Source: Aedes albopictus (lineage: Eukaryota > Arthropoda > Insecta > Diptera > Culicidae). From it: 64,000 nt of DNA. The notes below the pieces were generated by a model. The model did not search any database, had not been told where the DNA came from, and saw only the letters and a program-made list of their open reading frames with translations. The DNA is taken from NCBI RefSeq assembly GCF_035046485.1, contig NC_085137.1:40789155-40853154 (forward strand). The letters run 5' to 3'. The stretch's first letter is position 1. The number at the start of each line of letters is the position of its first letter. The translations under genes were made by a program, and so were the position numbers. Below are positions 1-11,033 of this stretch, one piece after another.

Positions 1-455
1 GATTGTTTATTTGTCATTTGCTGCTTGATGGGCTGGTGAACGGTTTTCTTTATTTTTTTCATACCGAGTTCAGGCATTGGTTTCATGGCGTGACTTTGGT
101 AGCGGTCGGTCACCGAGTGGTCGATGGATGTTCTCTGGATAGGAGATGTTGGCAATTATTTGGCCCACTTATAATTTGCATGTGGATAGTGGATGGAGAT
201 GACAGGATTTGCAGCTTCGTTTTCATTTGGAGCATTGTGTTAGTTTTCGGTGGTTTGTAGGTGTAAGACCGAATGGCTCGTTGTAACAGGATGGAGTGGG
301 GTTGGTACATTCTATGTATAAAGAACACATAAAAAAGGTCCTTCGTTGATGTTTTTTGTGAACTTGTGTATATGTGTATGTAGTTTGATTCAAAGCTTTA
401 TTAGTTGTAATTACCGAAGAAGAGCGGCAGAAATTAAATAATTGGTAACAGAAAA
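1..455. other. unassigned sequence
   Basis: No gene or recognisable repeat was found. Short ORFs on both strands lack motifs and overlap one another. The stretch leads directly into the minisatellite and could be part of the same unrecognised element. Confidence 0.3.
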
Positions 456-755
456 GCGAATTCCCCTGAGAGGGTAAGCTGCAACAGTAAAGCGAATTCC
501 CCCGAGAGGGTAAGCTAACAGCGAATTCCCCCGAGAGGGTAAGCTGCAACAGTAAAGCGAATTCCCCCGAGAGGGTAAGCTAACAGCGAATTCCCCCGAG
601 AGGGTAAGCTGCAACAGTAAAGCGAATTCCCCCGAGAGGGTAAGCTAACAGCGAATTCCCCCGAGAGGGTAAGCTGCAACAGTAAAGCGAATTCCCCCGA
701 GAGGGTAAGCTAACAGTGAATTCCCCCGAGAGGGTAAGCTGCAACAGTAAAGCGA
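456..755. repeat. dimeric minisatellite, 65-bp period (36 + 29 bp)
   Basis: Units begin with GCGAATTCCCCCGAGAGGG and start at 456, 492, 521, 557, 586, 622, 651, 687 and 716, giving alternating spacings of 36 and 29 bp. The long unit ends in GCAACAGTAAA and the short one in AACA. The first unit has one C-to-T change and the last has GTGAATT. The period is not a multiple of three, so the short ORFs crossing it are not coding repeats. Confidence 0.93.
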
Positions 756-756
756 C

Positions 757-1709
757 ACTACAATGTAGGGGTTGAGAGAGATAGAGAGAAAAAGATTAAT
801 AGGGCATATAGCGTCAGTTGCGGTGATGCACCAACGGAAAAACAAAGCAAACGATCAACATAAAATGAAACGTCAGTCTTGTAAAGCATTTTGTGCGAGA
901 AGGTATCGCTCCTCCTCGTTGGCGTGCGTTTGGCTGCAGGATTCGGCTGGGGTGCTCGGAGGTGTCCCTCCGGACACTACAAATGCAAATACAGAAAGAA
1001 AGTTGAAAGAGTGTTGAACCAGCCTCCTGTCACGCGGCCATGATTTTGAGGTCAGCATCAAAATCCAGGATCGGTTATTGACTGTGGCTGCATCATGTCA
1101 ATAACAACTAAATTTTATGGAAACTTTATTCCCGTGACGAAGACGAGCTGATACTATTACGACTTAATTTTTAAATAAATAATTGCGAAATTAAAAATCA
1201 TGTTTCGCTTAAACTAACGATTTTAAAAGGTAAAAAAAAGTGGTTGTGAAAATAAGTTTCGCCGCTTTTGATTTTTGCTCCTGGAATTATGTTGTTGCGC
1301 TATCATGGGACTACAGAAAGTCTGTTGATGTAAACACAAATAAATAAAATGGGGAACCAAGCCGCCGAGCCGCCGCTATTGTGTTCAACGAGGCGGCTGG
1401 AAGTGGGAACCAGAGATGTTGGCTCGTTATTTTCCTGTGGGGCAGTATTGAGGTGACTGATTTAAACATGTTATTGGCATTCACCCTTTGGAGCCGGAGG
1501 GGTCATATATGACCCCGGCGATGAAACCGAGCATAACAAACGTGTTCGACACCAGCGAGGTTGCGTCGACAGCGGCGAAAAAAATCGATTCCAAAAGGTT
1601 AAATTGATGTTTCAACTTATTCACTTTTTTCTCTTTCCTTTCCTTTGCATCAAAAAAGTCACAAACATCAACAAAACAAAGCACGGAAAAAATCTTAAAC
1701 TGAATAAAT
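757..1709. other. non-coding sequence, no identified feature
   Basis: No convincing gene. A short hairpin GTGTCC-CTC-CGGACAC lies near 962-976. The word GACACTACAA occurs near 754 and 974, but no LTR pair is visible. Confidence 0.3.
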
Positions 1710-1785
1710 CTGGTGTTCGATTTGAATAGGTCGAATCTGCATAGGAATCACAGCAAACATACGATCTGTTCAAATCGAACACCAG
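1710..1785. repeat. short inverted-repeat element
   Basis: CTGGTGTTCGATTTGAA at 1710 is mirrored by its reverse complement ending at 1785, leaving a loop of about 42 nt. This is the size and shape of a very small MITE. No target duplication was resolved. Confidence 0.6.
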
Positions 1786-2146
1786 AAATAATTAAAAATT
1801 CACGGAAAAATAATGTTTCGGAAAAGTGAATGGTTCAAACGTAAGAAAAACAGTATAATATATTGTTACATAAAAATCCAATGTAAATGTATAGTATAGC
1901 GAACCATTTCATTACAATACACTTTATTGTAGCTGGTACACTGTATGGTGCAGGAATGGTTTTCACCATGCACCCTATGCCCAACTAACATTTATTGTGA
2001 ATGTAAACGTCAACAAAGCGTCCTCAATACGGCTTGATGCTGAGTTACTGTGTTGTACATATAGATGGAAGCTTATATGCAAACCCTATACCAATGAATC
2101 TGGCGAACTTAATCAGCATGTATATGCTGTGCGAGAAGCTTCTATG

Positions 2147-2646
2147 NNNNNNNNNNNNNNNNNNNNNNNNNNNNNNNNNNNNNNNNNNNNNNNNNNNNNN
2201 NNNNNNNNNNNNNNNNNNNNNNNNNNNNNNNNNNNNNNNNNNNNNNNNNNNNNNNNNNNNNNNNNNNNNNNNNNNNNNNNNNNNNNNNNNNNNNNNNNNN
2301 NNNNNNNNNNNNNNNNNNNNNNNNNNNNNNNNNNNNNNNNNNNNNNNNNNNNNNNNNNNNNNNNNNNNNNNNNNNNNNNNNNNNNNNNNNNNNNNNNNNN
2401 NNNNNNNNNNNNNNNNNNNNNNNNNNNNNNNNNNNNNNNNNNNNNNNNNNNNNNNNNNNNNNNNNNNNNNNNNNNNNNNNNNNNNNNNNNNNNNNNNNNN
2501 NNNNNNNNNNNNNNNNNNNNNNNNNNNNNNNNNNNNNNNNNNNNNNNNNNNNNNNNNNNNNNNNNNNNNNNNNNNNNNNNNNNNNNNNNNNNNNNNNNNN
2601 NNNNNNNNNNNNNNNNNNNNNNNNNNNNNNNNNNNNNNNNNNNNNN
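2147..2646. other. assembly gap (500 N)
   Basis: Exactly 500 undetermined bases, so the size is probably a placeholder. The 5' LTR and start of the adjacent copia element are expected here. ORFs drawn through it are artefacts. Confidence 0.99.
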
Positions 2647-2726
2647 ATGGGCCCAGGAAAGTGGGAAATTACGAAAAAGTGATTCGATTCACGGTACGAG
2701 TGCGTTTGCAACTATGAGGTTTGAAC

Positions 2727-3180
2727 ATGGCAGAAGGTGCAGATGAGGAAATAAAGCATTTGTTTGAACTGGAAGAACTGTACGACTGCCTTTCATATGC
2801 CGGCCAAGCTCTTGAAGACCGATGAAGATCGCTATGCTGTTAAGAAGTTTTCCTGAATCCTACAATGGCCTCGTGACGGCACTGGAAAGTCGGCCGGAGG
2901 CAGATTCGACGATGGCTTTAGCGAAGCAGAAGTTTCTGGACGAATATCAGCTGCGAGCTGAACGTAGTGGGGGTTCTAGTGAGTCGGCTATGAAACTACA
3001 GTGGAAAGGACAACAGAAGCAGAGAGTTTGCTAACATTGTAAGAAGCCAGTACACTTCAGAAGAGATTGCCGTGAGTTGCGATCGAAGAAAAGTGATGAC
3101 GACAATCATAGAAGTGGAAGAGCTGATAAAGTGAATGTGAAGAAGGACGGGCTGATAGCAAGTGTGTTGAAGTTGTAGTA
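2727..3180 (+). pseudogene. copia gag remnant with broken zinc knuckle
   Basis: The Gag remnant begins near the ATG at 2727 and shifts frame near 2820, just before the conserved MLLRSFPESYNGLV segment of copia Gag. A CCHC knuckle follows at about 3028-3072 with spacing C-x2-C-x4-H-x4-C, but the codon after its first cysteine is TAA. The protein can no longer be made. Downstream sequence is basic and then loses its frame before the protease. The family call rests on the Gag motif, the knuckle and the adjoining integrase. Confidence 0.8.
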
Positions 3181-3196
3181 GTTGTAGTCCCATGGA

Positions 3197-4482
3197 ATGG
3201 GTGAAAGTATTGTGAAGTGCTCGGTGAAGTGTGTGGATCAGGAAGGAAACGTTTTACAAGTGAAGCTCATGGACGTGTTGTGTATCCCTCGGTGCATCCC
3301 TGCTTTGGACAGTAGACTTTTATCTGTCCGGAAACTAACCCAGAAAGGTTTCGCCGTGAATTTCCTGGGATCGAGTTGTGTAATCGTAAGTGAAGCTGGT
3401 AAAACGGTAGCGTTGGGAGAAATATACGGAAGCTTGTTTATTCTGACTGTGGAGCTTGCAAGGCTGAGCAAGGAGGCGCACCATACAAAGAATTGCCAAC
3501 ATGTATGGCACCGACGGTTTGGGCACCGAGATCCTGCCGTGTTCAACCGATTGCAGGAGGACGGCGTCGTACAAGGTTTCCAGTTGCAGGATTGTGGATA
3601 TTAAATAATAATAATAATAAATCGGTACCTGATGATATTGATTGATGACTTCAGCCGATACACGGTTGTATGTCTGCTGACGAAAAAGTCGGATGTAAAA
3701 CTGCATTAAACGTCGCACATGTTAAGACTCGATTCGGCCGAGCTCCGTGTGTCATCAGGTCCGATGGGGGCGGTGAATACGTCAACAAGGAACTGCAAGC
3801 ATTTTACGCGACTGAAGGCATGCAAGCACAGTGCACCACAGCATATTCGCCCCAACAGAACGGCGTGGCGGTGCGCAAAAACCGCACGCTGCAAGAGATG
3901 GCGTCCTTCATGCTGCTCGATGTTAATCTGCCGAAAAAGTACTAAGGTGAGGCAGTAATGACAGCTGCATACGTGGAGAATCGGCGGCCTTCCCGTGTAA
4001 TCGACAAAACCCCATACGAGAAGTGGTTTGGAGTAGCACATGCTGTAAACTATTTCCGTATATTTGGAAGTCCGGCCTACGTCCACATTCCCGCTGTGAA
4101 AAGGTCTAAGTTATTGTCAAGACCGGAAAGCCTACCGGTTCTTGGATCCGGAAACCGATACGGCGACTGTCAGTCGCGAGTCAAATTCATTGAGCAGCGC
4201 AATGGTTCCCACGAATTAGAACCAGAAGAAAGTGATAACATTGGGTATGACGGATGGACGACAGCTGGAAGTTCCGGACAGGAGGAGCCGACTGGACACG
4301 AGGAGCTACCTGAACAGGATCACGAACAGGAAGATTCGCCGCGAAAGCAACAACAGCAGACGACCGTCGACGAACAAGATGAGTCAGAAGAGGAATTCTA
4401 CGGCTGGGACGATCAAGCAGCAGAAGAAAATACAATACATCGAAGAAAGAAGAGGTCGATCAGAGGAGTTCACCCACGGTGA
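3197..4482 (+). pseudogene. copia GAG-pre-integrase and integrase remnant
   Basis: The GAG-pre-integrase motif WHRRFGH lies near 3510. After a small ATA-rich tract at about 3603-3622, integrase resumes in another frame with SDGGGEYVNKEL (second catalytic Asp) and AYSPQQNGVAVRKNRT, where the usual E of the third catalytic motif (VxERxNRT) reads as V. A stop follows KKY at 3943. The chain then continues from 3958 with KTPYEKWFG. The first integrase Asp region is deleted near 3600. Loss of the catalytic Glu, stops and deletion make this a pseudogene. Confidence 0.85.
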
Positions 4483-4590
4483 TTCGGCGATTTTATAGTG
4501 GATATGGCGATGACCATTGAAGAGGAGCCGTCGTCGTACGAAGAAGCAGTTCGGAGCTCGGACAGTGCTCTGTAGAAAGCACCAATGCAA

Positions 4591-6079
4591 GATAAATACG
4601 ACTCGCTGATGGAATGGGGTGTGGAACGTGGGTTCTGGCTGAACTACCTGCTGGACGGAAGGCTATTGGCAGCAAGTAGGTGTTTAAGAAAAAAAAAGAT
4701 AGTACCGGAAACGTTTGTAAATTCAAAGCTCGACTAGTTGCGCAAGGTTTCTCCCAGCAGTTCGGTGTGGACTATGACAGCGTCTTCGCTCCCGTCGCTG
4801 CACAAACAACGCTGAAGACCCTGTTAAATATTGCCGAAAAGAAGAAGATGAAAGTACGCCATCTGGATGTGAAGAGTGCTTATTTACATGGCCAGTTGAA
4901 GGAGGAGCTGTATATGCAGCAACCGAAAGGATTAGTGCGCCGCGGCGAAGAAAAGTTAGTCTGTCGACTTCCACGAAGCTTGTACGGACTGAAGCAAGGT
5001 GCCAAGGTGTGGAACGATACGATTTGTGCCATTCTCGGATTCCACCAGACGCGGGCAGATCCGTGCTTATTCTTCAAAAGCGTTTCCGGAAGACAGGTCT
5101 ACCTGCTGATCTACGTTGACGACATCATCGTTGCAAGTGAAGTTGAGGAGGAGTTTGACCTAAAAGAGAGCCAGTTAAAGATGAAAGTGAACTTATCGTC
5201 GCTTGGTGAGGTCAACTACTTCCTTGGGATTCGTGTCAGCAAAGAGAAAGATGGATACTATGCCGTGGATCAACAGAAGTATGTAGCGAAGATTGCCACG
5301 AAATTTGGTCTGGACTGCGCGAAAGGATCAAGCTTTCCATTGGATGTCGGGTACTACCGAGGCAGAGAAGGAAGCAAGCCACTACCCAACAATATGGAGT
5401 ACCATTGCCTGGTCGGAGCGCTACTCTACGTAGCAGTCAACACGCGGCCTGACGTTTCTGCAAGCGTGTCAATCCTCAGCCGAAAAGTCAGCGAATCAAC
5501 TGAAACGGATTGGTCGGAATTGAAGCGGGTAGTGCGCTACTTGGTGAAAACCATGGACTACAAACTCAAGCTTTCCTGTGGTAGTGAAAGCCCCTTCGAA
5601 CTAGTCGACTACAGCGACGCAGATTGGAGCAGCGATACAACGGATCGAAAGTCCAATACCGGCTTCGTGTTTCAAATAGGAGGAGCGACTATCTGCTGGG
5701 CGAGCCGCAAACAAACGGGTGTGGCGTTGTCTAGCATGGAGGCGGAATACGTAGCGCTGTCCGAAGCCTGCAGAGAGCTACTGTGGCTCCGAAAACTTCT
5801 GGAGGACTTTAGGTTCAACCAACAGGAGCCCACGATTGTGTTCGAGGACAACATCAGTTGCATCGATTTCGTCACTATAGATCGAACATCAAGGCGCTCC
5901 AAGCATATCGATACCCGGAGATTCTTCGCCAAGGATTTGTCGGAAAAAGATGTTTGGTGAGCATTTGTTATTGCCCGTCCGAATCTATGGTCGCCTATAT
6001 CCTGACCAAACTCCTAGGATCCATCAAGCAACAACAATTCGCAGCAATGCTGGGTCTTATCGGTGGCAGTGGCCGCTGA
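4591..6079 (+). pseudogene. copia reverse transcriptase / RNase H remnant
   Basis: The RT domain is long and recognisable: HLDVKSAYLHGQ, the catalytic YVDD box (in LLIYVDDIIVAS), then RNase H with DYSDADWSSD, a SSMEAEYVAL segment and EDNISC. The conserved K-W-V-F entry motif near 4677 reads K-stop-V-F, a TGG-to-TAG change. Near 5957 the frame shifts by one before the C-terminal SESMVAYILTKLLGS segment, which then runs to a stop at 6079. Apart from these breaks the 426-codon core is open, so decay is moderate. Confidence 0.9.
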
Positions 6080-6095
6080 CAATGTCGAGGAGGAG

Positions 6096-6269
6096 TGTCG
6101 GCAGTACGACATCTGTTCCCATGTCTATGGACGGCCATGAGAGAGGAGAGTCAATTGTATAAATATATTGTTCCCCAGTCCACTGTTAAACGTCCGTGAA
6201 TATAGAGTATAATTGTATCGCTCCGTTTGCCACTGATTTACGCGGTCTCTGAAAGTACCCCGGGTAACA
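6096..6269 (+). repeat. candidate 3' LTR of the decayed copia element
   Basis: TGTCGGCAG follows a purine tract. A TATAAATA box lies at 6158-6165. The end is put at ...GGTAACA (6269) only because it gives a TG...CA boundary and a length (174 bp) near that of the other copia LTRs here. No second LTR is available for comparison. Confidence 0.55.
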
Positions 6270-6600
6270 GTTCTGTCCCCGCCGGTAGTGATCTTCCTGG
6301 TGATTCCGCTGCCCGAATCTGTCCGTTCCGACTCTTTTTGTACTATACTGCAGACGTTGTTGTACAGCCCAGTATCTTGAACTGTGTAGTATAAACTGGA
6401 TCTTCAAGAAAATTCATTGATAGAATCAAAAAAAAAAATCTTGGAAGTACATACTCAAAATCGAAGTTCCAAAAGAAAATACTGCTGCACAAATATAAAG
6501 AGAACTCCTGCACTGCCCATGATCGCATATCAGTCCCATCTTTGCTGGGTTTCCTATTCATATGGGACAATTATGCGATCATAGGCAGTACAGGAATTAT
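6270..6600. other. unassigned sequence
   Basis: No gene seen. A repeated phrase (CATATGGGACAATTATGCGA and a near-inverse around 6520-6585) suggests a small foldback. Confidence 0.3.
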
Positions 6601-7180
6601 ATACATACAAAGAACTTCTGGAGGTACTTCAAGATGAGATCCAGAAATATTTCCTGGAAAAAATCAGGGAAAAATACCAGGAGGAACTTTTTGAAAGAAC
6701 CTCTAAGAGAACTTCAGATGATATCCTAGAAAAGCTTTCGAATCGAAAAGAGAAATTCTCCAGGAATCCCAGATGAAACTCCAGGATGAATATCAGAAAG
6801 AATTTCTGGAGTGGTTTCAGAAAATAATCTTTGAAGAATTCCAGTTCTTAACCCTCCTTTTGCATAACAGTCATTTTTGGTCCAAACACTACGTTAGCGT
6901 GCTGTTCCCAACGTGATGCAATAGGAAGGTTTTTTTTATCTGGATTAATCCGAGAAGGAACTCCTGAAGAAATTCTTGGAGTTAGATAACCAAGCAGAAA
7001 CTAGAGGAATCTCACAAGAAACTTCATGGAGAAACCTAAAAGTAGTCATGAAGAAGTTTCAAGTGATTGACTAGAAAAATGTCGAGATTCCTGAAATTAT
7101 CCCAGAAGAAACTTCTAATGGAATTTGTGAAGGAATCTCAGTTCAGCAGATACTCATGAAGAAATGCCTACTTGTATTTG
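6600..7180. repeat. degenerate GGAA / CTCCAGGAA repeat tract
   Basis: Imperfect, phase-drifting repeats of GGAACTTCTGGAG, TCTCCAGGAATCCC and similar words run without clear unit boundaries. A TTTTGCATAACAGTC block interrupts at about 6850-6950. It is the reverse-strand type of the tract at 15040-16350. Confidence 0.65.
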
Positions 7181-7267
7181 TAGAAAACATTTTATAATAG
7201 AAAAAATAGAGTTACTCTATTGTATCTATCAATTCAGTCTACTTATTTTATTTGTCTATTCTATCTG

Positions 7268-7374
7268 TCGTGTATAGGCGAGTGACCTTACGGTCGACTT
7301 CACTAACACTAGTATATAAGCAATTTTGTATCGTACGAGTAATCAATAAATCATCATTCTTGTCTTGCCTCTAC
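7268..7374 (+). repeat. possible solo LTR fragment
   Basis: The stretch starts TGTCGTGTATAGG and ends CTCTACA. It holds a TATATAAGC box (about 7312) and an AATAAA (about 7346) in LTR-like order. No second copy and no target duplication were found, so this is weak. Confidence 0.25.
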
Positions 7375-7459
7375 AATCGAGTGGTCGTGATCAAGGTAAG
7401 TAAAAGGAAGGTAATCCAATATAGTATATCATACAATCCGCCATATTGGAATTTGAAAT

Positions 7460-8265
7460 GAAAGCTGGCAAGTTTGTTTTGATTTGGAAGTTTATAAATA
7501 GTAGCAAGCCATTATCCAAAAGATGTCACTTCTGGTTGCATGCGCTTGCGAGCTAACATGTTAATAAAATCAACCAAAGAGCTTGGGCCTGATTACGAAT
7601 GTCATGCCCTAGATTAGAGCAATATTTCCCGTCCCTTCAGTAATTTCTCTGAAATCCTGTAGACTAATCTTGGCAATAGTTTGGAACACATGAGGCCTGC
7701 GCGTGAAATTCCCATTTTAAAGCTGTCGAAGCTACACCAACACGCCTTTCCGCAAGATTATGATCTCTTTATTCAGTTTTTCTTTTAAAATTTCGGCAAT
7801 AAAGATTCGATATGCGTATAGCTAATGTTGTGGAGTTCAAAACATCCAAAAAAGTAGTTTTTTCTCACTATAATTAACTTCAAATTAACAGAAAAAGCAG
7901 CTGCTTGGCCTATGCGGATTTTTTTTCACTTGTTTGGAGGTAAACAACAACCCCTAGCAACCCTAGCAACCACACAGAAACCGATAGTGTACAGCGTGTC
8001 CAGCGTACACAAACTCGCCAGCAGTCACCTCCACCACCCCCGCCATAAGCCTCTCCCCGCGTCCACTGACTGCTTATAAGCCAGTACCTTCCATTAAAAT
8101 TACCTTGGTCGTGATAGTGTTCATTCCGACATCACACTATCTATCTTTTTTTTCCTATCTTTTTAAAAAAACCTGAACTGACGGAATCAAGGATTTCGGA
8201 AATTTTACAATTACAGATATATTTTTTTAGAAGATTCGCATCTTCCATTCCGCTATCGCTTTTGA
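7460..8265. other. intergenic sequence downstream of DAD1
   Basis: AT-rich, with no ORF of interest and no repeat I can define. Confidence 0.4.
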
Positions 8266-8267
8266 AG

Positions 8268-8273
8268 TTTTAT
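8268..8273 (-). terminator. candidate poly(A) signal of DAD1
   Basis: AATAAA on the minus strand, about 170 nt downstream of the DAD1 stop codon. It is the first canonical hexamer seen there. Confidence 0.4.
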
Positions 8274-8440
8274 TTTTTGGACTCTCGTACAATCATATTC
8301 AGTGACTCACAGAACTTACTGCGGTTTTTGCTTTAAAACTAATTTTGGATAGGTAATGTAGTTGAAGATTACACAAATAGTTGAATGGGAAAAGTGCATT
8401 CCGACTTACGCGTTTGAAGCCAATAGAAAGGCAAAAGTGC

Positions 8441-8997
8441 TCAACCGACGAAGTTGACCACTACCAGGTGCAGGATAATGTGGGCGAACACAAAATCGGC
8501 AAAGCCCCGTTCCGGCGAGATTCCCAGGAATTGAGACTTGTTTTGAGGATTCGACTGCAGTCGGAGGCAAACTGAAAGTGGACAGAAAAAGAGAAAATGC
8601 CATTATCAAATCAGGACCTGTTCACTTCTAATCAGGCGTGTAAGGTGTATGAAGCGTATTTGTTTTGGGCCACCCTAATCAGATCAGTAAGGATCAATCT
8701 CATACGAAATCAATGTAGGTAGTTAACGTCAGAATGATTTTCTGATTTAGAAAATTATGATCCCCGTCAGTGAAACTATAAAGACCTACCTCCCAGCACG
8801 AAGCAGCTCACGGTGCTGATGAATCCGGCCAGGAACGAATTGAACGGAAACGTTCCTACCAGACAACAGTAAACAAACTGGGTGATGCCGGTCAGCAGAA
8901 TGTACAGCAGATAGGCGTCTACGATTTTCAGCTTTTTCGGTGTGTTTACGGCGTAGTCGTCGTAGAACTTGACCAGTACAGTTTTGATGTTCGTCAT
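8441..8997 (-). CDS. DAD1: DAD1, oligosaccharyltransferase subunit (two exons)
   Basis: Exon 1 is 8790-8997 and exon 2 is 8441-8571 on the minus strand. The 218-bp intron has a GTAGGT donor and a TTTCAG acceptor, phase 1. The spliced product is 112 aa, against 113 in human DAD1. Hallmarks are [40 protein letters not shown] and a hydrophobic C-terminus [13 protein letters not shown]1 is a small multi-span membrane subunit of the oligosaccharyltransferase in the endoplasmic reticulum, which transfers N-glycans to nascent proteins; it was first known for its anti-apoptotic effect. The ATG at 8997 matches the family N-terminus in position. No break or missing residue was seen, so this is a functional host gene. 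The 5' UTR should lie at about 9000-9070. Confidence 0.97.
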
Positions 8998-9229
8998 TGT
9001 GTCCGATTTGATGGGTTTTCACTGATATTTTCGCGAAAAATGCCGGAAAATTAAGAACTTTTCTCCGCCCTGAACTGATCAAAGTAGAAACGAATGTGCG
9101 AGACAGACACGTAGCGCTGTTGTGACACAAAGCGATCGATACATTTGACGTGTCACTCCGAGGGGGGGATAGAGCTGTGCCGGATAGTCTTTGCACAGTG
9201 GGATTCAAAATAGATTTAATGGCCAATTT

Positions 9230-9384
9230 TTATTTTTTTTTCATTTTTATTTAACACTAGCAGTCCCGGCAAACGTCGTCCTGCCTGCCTACTCTGTTTT
9301 CTGACATCCAGTTCTATAAAGAAATGCCCCTTCAAAATGGAATTTCAGATTTTCCCGTTTTTCTTGCCTTGCCGGTCACTTTCA
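9230..9384. other. short intergenic stretch upstream of DAD1
   Basis: AT-rich, with no feature resolved before the MITE at 9385. Confidence 0.3.
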
Positions 9385-9600
9385 CTATAGTGGTTCCGCA
9401 GCGCAGCGTCACGAACACTAATGCAAATTTACTGGTTGAAAATATGCCCATTTGATTGGTGTCAGGCCATTCGGCCGAAGGTCATTAGGCCGAAGGCCAT
9501 TCGGCCGAAGGTCATTAGGCCGAATGGTCATTAGGCCGAATGGTCATTAGGCCGAATGGTCATTAGGCCGAATGGTCATCAGGCCGAATGGTCATTGGGT

Positions 9601-9722
9601 CTTCTTCTTGCCGTTACGTCCCCACTGAGACAAAGCCTGCTTCTCAGCTTATTAACTGAGAGCTTCCTCTGCAAATGACCATTTTGCATGTGTGTATCGT
9701 GTGACAGGCACGAAGATACTTT
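9601..9722. repeat. common Aedes-type interspersed repeat inside the foldback
   Basis: CTTCTTCTTGCCGTTACGTC, GACAAAGCCTGCTTCTCAGC and TTAACTGAGAGCTTCCTCTG are phrases I recognise as a very abundant Aedes interspersed repeat. I do not assign it to a named family. Confidence 0.5.
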
Positions 9723-9729
9723 ATTGATG

Positions 9730-9907
9730 CTGAATCTACTGATATTTTACCCATGAATTTTTCCTTCTTTTAAATATAGGCTGTTCTTTCTAGTATCATT
9801 GCTGAAATAGTTTTTGGCGCTGAAACTGCTGATATTCAATTCATAAATTTTTCCTTCTTTAAAACATAGGCTATTCTTTCTAGTTCCATTGTTAAACTAG
9901 TTTTTGT
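9730..9907. repeat. two-copy direct repeat (~88 bp) in the foldback core
   Basis: Blocks starting GCTGAATCTACTGATATT and GCTGAAACTGCTGATATT each continue through AATTTTTCCTTCTTT, GGCTnTTCTTTCTAGT and TAGTTTTT. Divergence is about 15-20 percent by eye. Confidence 0.7.
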
Positions 9908-10112
9908 CAAAAATTGTTGGAAAAGGTAAAAACAACGGCTAACTTTCAATTCGTCCTGATGACCATTCGGCCTAATGACCATTCGGCCTAATGACCTTCG
10001 GCCTAATGGCCTTCGGCCTAATGACCTTCGGCCTAATGACCCAGCATCCATTTGATTTTGCCGGGAACAGCTGATTTTTGTTTATTATTTTCCACCAGTA
10101 ACCCAAGCAACC

Positions 10113-11033
10113 AAAAGTTCGGATTCCACTTGAAGAACGAACTCAGAAGTTCAAATTTGGTTCAATTTCGGTTTCGTTGAACTTGATTCTCCAAAAAGTT
10201 ATAAGTGTATTGTTTATGAACTTGGAAGTACATATACAAGCTTTTGACTTCTCTTCAAAACGACATTAAAGTCGAAAAAAGGGTCAGAAAAAAACTTACT
10301 TTGAACTTTAGGGCAGAGTTCAATCAAATTTTAACCGAACTCATGTTGAACGTTTGCGTGCCACTAAAGTTTAAATACAGTTCAAATGGACATATACCAA
10401 CAACTTGAAATGTTCCGCTCCGAACTTGTTTTGAACTTTTTTTGAACTTACTACTCAAAGTTCTGATAAATATTAACCGTACCAAAAGTGAACTTCACAT
10501 GAACTTCGGAGACAGCGGAGCTCGGAAGAAGTTCATATTCAATTAAATCACTCGGCAATCGAGCTCAGCAGCCACAGCTTGTGTTAATTTCACAAGTACA
10601 CTTTGTTTCACTATTATATTTCAACGTACTTACTTGAAATCCACGCAAAGAATCCGTATTGTGTGGCTCAAAGGCTGCCCTCTCAGCGAGCAACTGCTCC
10701 ACCCAGTGTTCCGCCGGAGTTTTTTTTCGGCTACGGCGAAAGTCTTCCAGTTTTGCCTGATATTTTCCATCCCGTCTCACTTGTCGCGCCAGCGCACCGG
10801 TGTTCGACGCGATCACTGAAAACTTATAATCTTTTCAGAATTACCGACACTGGCACTAATTTATTGATTTGCACTTGCCTAAACTGTGGACCAAAACAAA
10901 CTGAAAATGTCAAACTGTGTAAGTTCACAAAAAGTTCCACGTAAACTTCTTCCGAACTTTCGGCTTCAAAAAGTTTGTCTCGCAGAGTATTTCAAGTTCA
11001 GAGAAAGTTCCCACGCGAACCTGATTGAGCACT
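10113..11033. mobile_element. non-autonomous element with GAACTT/AAGTTC-rich ends and a captured exon
   Basis: Both flanks of the exon at 10634-10815 are crowded with AAGTTC/GAACTT words over about 450 bp (left) and 100 bp (right). The outer ends are loosely inverted (CAACCAAAAGTTCGG versus CAATCAGGTTCGCG). Boundaries are approximate, and no target duplication was found. Confidence 0.45.
10634..10815 (-). pseudogene. isolated internal exon of an unknown gene
   Basis: On the minus strand an open 182-nt segment lies between a TTTTCAG acceptor and a CAA|GTAAGT donor. It encodes a basic, charged stretch beginning (in the open frame) ALARQVRRDGKYQAKLEDFR, followed by RRSRKKTPAEHWVEQLL. I do not recognise the protein. 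No partner exon was seen within the surrounding repeat ends, which fits an exon captured by a mobile element, though an exon of a real gene with distant partners is possible. Confidence 0.4.

Larger units (their letters stand above)
2727..6269 (+). mobile_element. decayed Ty1/copia retrotransposon, 5' part missing
   Basis: Gag, integrase, reverse transcriptase and RNase H remnants follow in copia order on the plus strand. They are followed by a purine tract (GAGGAGGAG, 6087-6095) and a candidate 3' LTR. The 5' LTR would fall in the gap. Several stops, frameshifts and an internal deletion show that it is dead. Confidence 0.9.
9458..10047. mobile_element. foldback transposon with tandemly repeated arms
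   Basis: The left arm repeats GGCCGAATGGTCATTA or GGCCGAAGGTCATTA about eight times (9465-9600). The right arm (about 9955-10045) carries the reverse complements. CCATTTGATT is duplicated at 9448-9457 and 10048-10057, and the relative at 57795 has a single copy, so the insertion and a 9-10 bp target duplication are direct observations. Arms of short tandem repeats plus a 9-bp duplication are what is known for Drosophila FB elements. The middle (9601-9955) encodes nothing recognisable. Confidence 0.88.
9385..10108. mobile_element. MITE (TAGTGGTT ends), split by a foldback element, right end lost
   Basis: Sequence flanking the foldback (9385-9457 and 10048-10108) matches an uninterrupted relative at 57795-57978: TAGTGGTT, CACGAACACTAATGCAAAT, CTGGTTGAAAATATGCCC, then TTTGCnGGGAACAGCTGAT. 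Here its right end is missing and replaced by the GAACTT-rich element. Confidence 0.8.

Noticed and set aside
3..260. 85-codon ORF at the left edge
   Set aside because: No motif, overlapped by minus-strand ORFs, and no splice signals that extend it.
1997..2746. Long ORFs crossing the N gap (also 2034-2717, 2142-2711, 52620-53202)
   Set aside because: They are open only because N codons contain no stops.
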